Positions 5,690-9,640 of a stretch of 9,640 bases of DNA are shown one piece after another. The position numbers and the translations under genes were made by a program. How positions within the stretch are numbered: the first letter of the stretch is position 1; each line of letters starts with the position of its first letter. This stretch comes from Geobacter sp. (GTDB taxonomy: Bacteria > Desulfobacterota > Desulfuromonadia > Geobacterales > Pseudopelobacteraceae), in contig DAIERH010000075.1 in NCBI GenBank assembly GCA_027346925.1, positions 1 to 9,640 on the forward strand, given 5' to 3'. The notes under the pieces are model-generated. The model did not search any database, was not told the DNA's origin, and worked only from the letters and a program-made list of their open reading frames with translations.

Positions 5690-7288
5690 ATGGAAAAGCG
5701 CGCATTTCTGGCAGTCATTCTTTCGATAGCGGTCTTCTATCTTTTCTCGATGGTTTTCGGTCCCGAAAAGAAGCAGGTACCGCCACCCGCCACCTCCACT
5801 GTGGCTTCTGTGGCGGCTGGGTCCGCTCAACCATCCGCACCGGCGCAAAACACAGAGTCCGTTCAATCGCAGAATGCCCCAACCACTGCATCGCAGAAAG
5901 ATATTACGGTTGATACCAGCCTTTACACGGCGGTTTTTTCGTCGCGCGGGGGTGGTCTCAAGAGCATGACCCTCAAAAAGTACCGCGAAGAGAATACCCC
6001 TGCGGCCAAGCCGGTTGTGCTCGGAATTCACGCCGATCCCGCGGTGTTCGACTTTTCGACCAGGGCAACGGGTTTCAATCTGCCGGACAGCGTGGTCTAT
6101 GCCCCTGATGCCGATGCGGTACGGGTGGCCGGTTCCGAAAGCAGGCAACTCACCTTCAATTACGTCTCCGGCCAGGGTTTCACCGTGCGCAAGATCTACA
6201 GCTTCAGCGGCGATAGCTACGGCATCAAACTAGAAACCCAGGTTTTCAACAACTCCTCGGCGCCGCTGGTCGGTACGATTCAGCAGGTCATGACCTATCC
6301 GGCCGAGCATAAAGTAAAGAATAGCCGCTTAGACACGTCCGGTTTTTACCTTTATACCGATAACAGCCTGAAGTCGGACAAGGCCAAGGATGTGGCCGCA
6401 GCGTCAAAAAAATATGACAAGAATGTCCAGTGGGCGGGCTTTGCCGATAAATATTTCCTCAGTGCCATCCTATCGGATAAGAACAGCATTGCCTCTGCGG
6501 AACTGAAGAAAAATGCCGACGGCTTCCTGGAATCCGTCGTGTCCTCTCCCCAGATCGTCGTCAATCCGGGGCAATCAACGAGCATATCCCAGCGCCTGTT
6601 CGTCGGCCCCAAGGATATCGACATCCTCAAGGCCCAGGGCAATTCGCTGGAGCAATCCCTCGACCTGGGGTGGTTTTCCGCCATTGCCAAGCCATTGCTG
6701 TATACCCTCAAGTTCTTCCACCGCTACGTCGGCAACTACGGCATTGCCATCATCATCATCACCGTCATCCTCAAGGCGCTGTTTTTCCCGCTGACCCACA
6801 AGAGCTACAAGTCCATGAAGGGGATGCAGAAGATCCAGCCGGAGATGAACAAGATCCGCGAGAAGTACAAGAACGACCGCGACGCCATGAACAAGGCGGT
6901 GATGGAGCTGTACCGCGAGCACAAGGTCAACCCGTTGGGCGGCTGCCTGCCGATGGTCGTACAGATACCGGTCTTCTTCGCCCTGTACAAGGCGCTCATG
7001 TTCTCCATAGAGTTGCGCCACGCGCCGTTCTTTTTCTGGATCACCGACCTGTCAGATAAAGACCCGTACTATGTCACGCCGGTCATCATGGGCATCACCA
7101 TGTTCGTGCAGCAGAAGATGACCCCCTCCCAGATGGATCCGGTACAGCAGAAGATGATGCTGGCCCTGCCGGTGGTGTTCACCTTCATGTTCCTCAGCTT
7201 CCCGTCAGGCCTGGTTCTGTACTGGCTGGTGAACAACGTCCTGACCATCGGCCAGCAGATGTACATCAACAAACTGGTCAAGGATTGA
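5690..7288 (+). CDS. yidC: Membrane protein insertase YidC
   Basis: YidC inserts and folds inner-membrane proteins, alone or with SecYEG. The 532 residues have the Gram-negative layout: an N-terminal membrane segment at about 5-24, an Ala/Pro/Gln-rich linker at about 28-70, a large periplasmic beta-rich domain to about 320, then the conserved insertase core. The core shows a membrane segment near 349-367 with FFPLTHKSYKSM, a cytoplasmic hairpin (MNKIREKYKNDRDAMNKAVM), and KVNPLGGCLPMVVQIPVFFALY at about 412-433. The final segments include SFPSGLVLYWLVNN near 503-516. Where E. coli has the functionally important Arg366, this protein has Lys362, so the positive charge in the groove is kept. GGAG lies 6 bases before the ATG. 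It is the last gene of the run, followed by a terminator. Confidence 0.98.
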   Translation: MEKRAFLAVILSIAVFYLFSMVFGPEKKQVPPPATSTVASVAAGSAQPSAPAQNTESVQSQNAPTTASQKDITVDTSLYTAVFSSRGGGLKSMTLKKYREENTPAAKPVVLGIHADPAVFDFSTRATGFNLPDSVVYAPDADAVRVAGSESRQLTFNYVSGQGFTVRKIYSFSGDSYGIKLETQVFNNSSAPLVGTIQQVMTYPAEHKVKNSRLDTSGFYLYTDNSLKSDKAKDVAAASKKYDKNVQWAGFADKYFLSAILSDKNSIASAELKKNADGFLESVVSSPQIVVNPGQSTSISQRLFVGPKDIDILKAQGNSLEQSLDLGWFSAIAKPLLYTLKFFHRYVGNYGIAIIIITVILKALFFPLTHKSYKSMKGMQKIQPEMNKIREKYKNDRDAMNKAVMELYREHKVNPLGGCLPMVVQIPVFFALYKALMFSIELRHAPFFFWITDLSDKDPYYVTPVIMGITMFVQQKMTPSQMDPVQQKMMLALPVVFTFMFLSFPSGLVLYWLVNNVLTIGQQMYINKLVKD

Positions 7289-7314
7289 CGAACGCCGTCC
7301 GTTACGGCACAATC

Positions 7315-7346
7315 AAAGCGCCCCTGCACCGGCATGGGCGCTTTTT
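7315..7346 (+). terminator. Rho-independent terminator after yidC
   Basis: AAAGCGCCC (7315-7323) pairs with GGGCGCTTT (7336-7344), a 9-bp stem with a 12-base loop, running into TTTTT (7342-7346). It lies 27-58 bases after the yidC stop and ends just before the ribosome binding site of the next gene. A smaller hairpin, GCCGT/ACGGC (7294-7308), precedes it. Confidence 0.85.
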
Positions 7347-7368
7347 GCTTTAAAGGGGCATGAGCTTC

Positions 7369-9640
7369 ATGGACTATATCGCCGACCTGCATATCCACTC
7401 CCCCTACTCCCGGGCCACCAGCCCGGCGAGCAACCTGACCGACCTGGCCGGCTGGGCTCGGATCAAGGGGATTCAGGTGATTGGCACCGGCGACTTCACC
7501 CATCCCGGTTGGTTCAGCCGTCTCAAGGCCGAGTTGGAACCGGCCGAGCCGGGCCTGTTCCGGCTGAAGGACGAGGCGACGATCGTTCCGCCGCTGGCAG
7601 GGGTGCCTGCATCCGCCGGGTCGGTGCGTTTCCTGCTGTCGGCAGAGATCAGCAGCATCTACAAGCGTCACGGCGTTGTGCGCAAGGTCCACAACCTGCT
7701 GTACGTGCCGGACTTTGCCTCCGCCGAGCGGCTGAACGCCAAGTTGGCCGGCATCGGCAACATCGAGTCCGACGGTCGCCCGATTTTGGGGCTGGACAGC
7801 CGCGACCTGCTGGAGATCCTGTTGGAACAGGCACCGGAGGGGTTCCTGGTGCCAGCCCACATCTGGACCCCCTGGTTCTCCCTGTTCGGTTCCAAATCCG
7901 GCTTTGACGCAATCGATGAGTGCTTCGGCGATCTCACCTCACACGTCTTTGCCCTGGAGACCGGGCTTTCCTCGGATCCGGACATGAACCGGCTGATCTC
8001 CGGCCTGGACCGATTTGCCCTTATCTCCAACTCCGACTGCCACTCCCCCTCCAAACTGGGACGCGAGGCCAACCTCTTCTCCACGGGCCTGGATTTCTTT
8101 TCCCTGCGGGATGCCATCCGCGGCAACCGACGCGATACCTTTCGGGCAACCGTGGAGTTTTTTCCCGAGGAGGGGAAGTACCACGCCGATGGCCACCGTG
8201 CCTGCCATGTCTGCCTCGATCCCGTGGAGAGCCGCAGGCTGGGCCTGCGCTGTCCGGTCTGCGGCAGGCCGCTTACCGTGGGTGTCTACCACCGGGTGAT
8301 GGAATTGGCCGATCGGGAGCAGCCGCTCTACCGTGAGGACTCGCCGGAGGTGTTCAGCCTGATTCCCCTCCCCGAGGTGTTGGGGGAAATCGTCGGGACC
8401 GGGCCGGCCTCCAAGGGGGTCATGGAGCAGTACAGCCGCGTCATTGCCCGTTTCGGTTCCGAGTTTAACCTGCTCTTGCACGCGCCTTTGGACGAGATCA
8501 GCCAGGCGTCGCCGGTCCTGGGAGAGGCGGTGGGGCGCATGCGGTCCGGCCGGGTCATCCGCAAGCCCGGTTTTGACGGTGAGTATGGCGTGATCCGGGT
8601 CTTCGGGGAAGGCGAACTGGAACGGCTGAAGGGCCAGGGAAGTCTGTTCGGTGATGGGCCGCCGGCACGGCGTGGCCGGCGAAAGAAGACCGGGGCCATT
8701 GCATTACCGGATGTAGAGAATGATACTGATGATGCGCTCCCCCCCCCAGGGCAAACCATCGGTCCCAACCCGGAGCAGTCGGCCGCCATCGGCTCGGCAA
8801 GCCGCCACACCCTGGTAGTCGCCGGACCGGGTACCGGCAAGACCTACACCCTGACGGCGCGCGCGGCCACCCTCCTGGAAGCGGGCAACGACCCGACCCG
8901 TATGGTGGCCATCACCTTTACCGCCAAGGCGGCGGACGAGGTGCGGGAACGCCTGCAAAAGCGGGCCGGATCGTCGGGCGAGGCGGTATTTGTGGGCACG
9001 TTCCACCGTTTTTGCCTGGAGTGGCTCCGCCGGGAAGCGCCCGGCTTGGCGGTTGTCGGTCCCGAAAGCCGGGAGCGCCTGTTCAGGCGTCTCTTTCCCG
9101 AGCTCGGCGCAACGGAGCGCAAGCGACTCGGTGATGAGACGGCCGAGCACTTCATTCATCCCGGCGGGACCGCTCATGGCCCCATTCAGCGCTACCTTGA
9201 CGAACTGAACCGCCTTGACGCCCTTGACCTGGATGCCGTTATTCCGGTCTTTGTCCAGCGGCTGCACCGGGACACGGACCTGCGCCGCCGGGTCTGCGAT
9301 TCCATAGAGCATCTCTTTGTCGATGAGTTCCAGGACTTGAATGCGGACCAGTTCGATTTGGTATGCATTCTGGCCGAACAGGCGCGCGTCTTTGCCATCG
9401 GCGATCCCGACCAGGCCATCTACGGCTTTCGGGGGAGCGACCCGGAGTTTTTTTTCCGCTTCGGCGAAATGCCCGGTGTTGAGCAAGTATCCCTGACCCG
9501 CAACTACCGCTGCCCTTCCCCGATTATCGCAGGGGCAGCGGCGGTCATCTCCCACAACCGCCGGGCTAGCGGATTACCGCTGGTCGCCGCTTCGGAGCGG
9601 CAGGGCGCCATCGAGCTGTACATCGCGCCCTCTCCGGCTG
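7369..9640 (+). CDS. Endonuclease Q-like PHP nuclease fused to UvrD/Rep-type helicase (cut by window edge)
   Basis: One frame stays open for 757 codons to the window end. Residues 1 to about 260 are a PHP metal-dependent phosphoesterase with all nine expected ligands: H8 and H10 (DLHIHS), D42 and H45 (GTGDFTH), E93, H108, H164, D223 and H225 (NSDCHSP). A zinc site follows (Cys279, 282, 295, 298). This resembles the endonuclease Q family (TIGR00375), which cuts DNA 5' of deaminated bases. A polar linker (about 428-463) leads to an SF1 helicase: Q-motif GPNPEQ at 465-470, Walker A AGPGTGKT at 485-492, ITFTAKAADE at 515-524, GTFHRFC at 543-549, DEFQD at 652-656, GDPDQAIYGFRG at 678-689, and TRNYR at 710-714. 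Remaining helicase motifs lie beyond the window. The ATG at 7369 has AGGGG about 10 bases upstream; 7360 is an in-frame alternative. I infer a role in repair of damaged bases; substrate and helicase activity are unproven. Confidence 0.9.
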   Translation, partial: MDYIADLHIHSPYSRATSPASNLTDLAGWARIKGIQVIGTGDFTHPGWFSRLKAELEPAEPGLFRLKDEATIVPPLAGVPASAGSVRFLLSAEISSIYKRHGVVRKVHNLLYVPDFASAERLNAKLAGIGNIESDGRPILGLDSRDLLEILLEQAPEGFLVPAHIWTPWFSLFGSKSGFDAIDECFGDLTSHVFALETGLSSDPDMNRLISGLDRFALISNSDCHSPSKLGREANLFSTGLDFFSLRDAIRGNRRDTFRATVEFFPEEGKYHADGHRACHVCLDPVESRRLGLRCPVCGRPLTVGVYHRVMELADREQPLYREDSPEVFSLIPLPEVLGEIVGTGPASKGVMEQYSRVIARFGSEFNLLLHAPLDEISQASPVLGEAVGRMRSGRVIRKPGFDGEYGVIRVFGEGELERLKGQGSLFGDGPPARRGRRKKTGAIALPDVENDTDDALPPPGQTIGPNPEQSAAIGSASRHTLVVAGPGTGKTYTLTARAATLLEAGNDPTRMVAITFTAKAADEVRERLQKRAGSSGEAVFVGTFHRFCLEWLRREAPGLAVVGPESRERLFRRLFPELGATERKRLGDETAEHFIHPGGTAHGPIQRYLDELNRLDALDLDAVIPVFVQRLHRDTDLRRRVCDSIEHLFVDEFQDLNADQFDLVCILAEQARVFAIGDPDQAIYGFRGSDPEFFFRFGEMPGVEQVSLTRNYRCPSPIIAGAAAVISHNRRASGLPLVAASERQGAIELYIAPSPA
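8739..8747 (+). repeat. Run of nine C in the nuclease-helicase linker
   Basis: Nine consecutive C residues encode part of the linker (Leu-Pro-Pro-Pro) between the two enzyme domains. Loss of one C would bring a TAG at 8816-8818 into frame and yield a nuclease without helicase. It could be a slippage site, or simply a sequencing-error hotspot. Confidence 0.6.

Noticed and set aside
7069..7860. Minus-strand open frame of 263 codons over the end of yidC and the next gene
   Set aside because: It spans two unrelated conserved genes and the terminator on the plus strand, and its product resembles no family.
8704..9555. Minus-strand open frame of 283 codons
   Set aside because: Antisense to the helicase domain, whose motifs occur in correct order and spacing on the plus strand.
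1..9640. tRNA, rRNA, CRISPR array, insertion sequence or prophage attachment site
   Set aside because: I saw no regularly spaced direct repeats, transposase-like frame, cloverleaf or ribosomal RNA segment; all long stretches are explained by housekeeping genes or the origin.

Overview
The window spans a bacterial replication-origin neighbourhood and the chromosomal genes on both sides of it. Gene content (dnaA-dnaN-recF-gyrB facing one way, rpmH-rnpA-yidD-yidC the other), a Gram-negative type YidC with a large periplasmic domain, and GC-rich coding sequence broken by AT-rich intergenic stretches suggest a deltaproteobacterium (Desulfobacterota) near Geobacter/Pelobacter. The family-level assignment is an inference from gene order and protein flavour, not a database match.

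Left half (1-4597, minus strand): the replication and repair cluster dnaA -> dnaN -> recF -> gyrB. gyrB is cut by the window edge and only its N-terminal ATPase part is present. recF and gyrB overlap by 8 bases and dnaN and recF are 9 bases apart, so these three look co-transcribed. dnaA and dnaN are separated by 212 bases that hold DnaA-box-like sites, an AT-rich tract and a perfect 14-bp palindrome.

Centre (4598-4956): the divergent dnaA/rpmH intergenic region. It has a perfect TTATCCACA DnaA box, a 13-bp inverted repeat whose arms each contain a TTATCAACA box, an AT-rich tract against dnaA, and a recognisable promoter for the rpmH operon. With DnaA-box clusters on both sides of dnaA, the layout fits a bipartite oriC.

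Right half, first part (4957-7288, plus strand): rpmH, rnpA, yidD and yidC, tightly packed (rpmH/rnpA and rnpA/yidD overlap), closed by a rho-independent terminator. These supply ribosomal protein L34, the RNase P protein subunit, and two inner-membrane protein insertion factors.

Right half, second part (7369-9640, runs off the end): one open frame joining an endonuclease-Q-like PHP-domain nuclease, with all nine expected metal ligands and a four-cysteine zinc site, to a UvrD/Rep-type SF1 helicase. It lies directly after yidC, where many bacteria carry jag and mnmE. Near the joint there is a QGSLF sequence resembling a sliding-clamp-binding motif, and a run of nine C residues. This nuclease-helicase fusion is the most interesting item in the window; the rest is conserved housekeeping.
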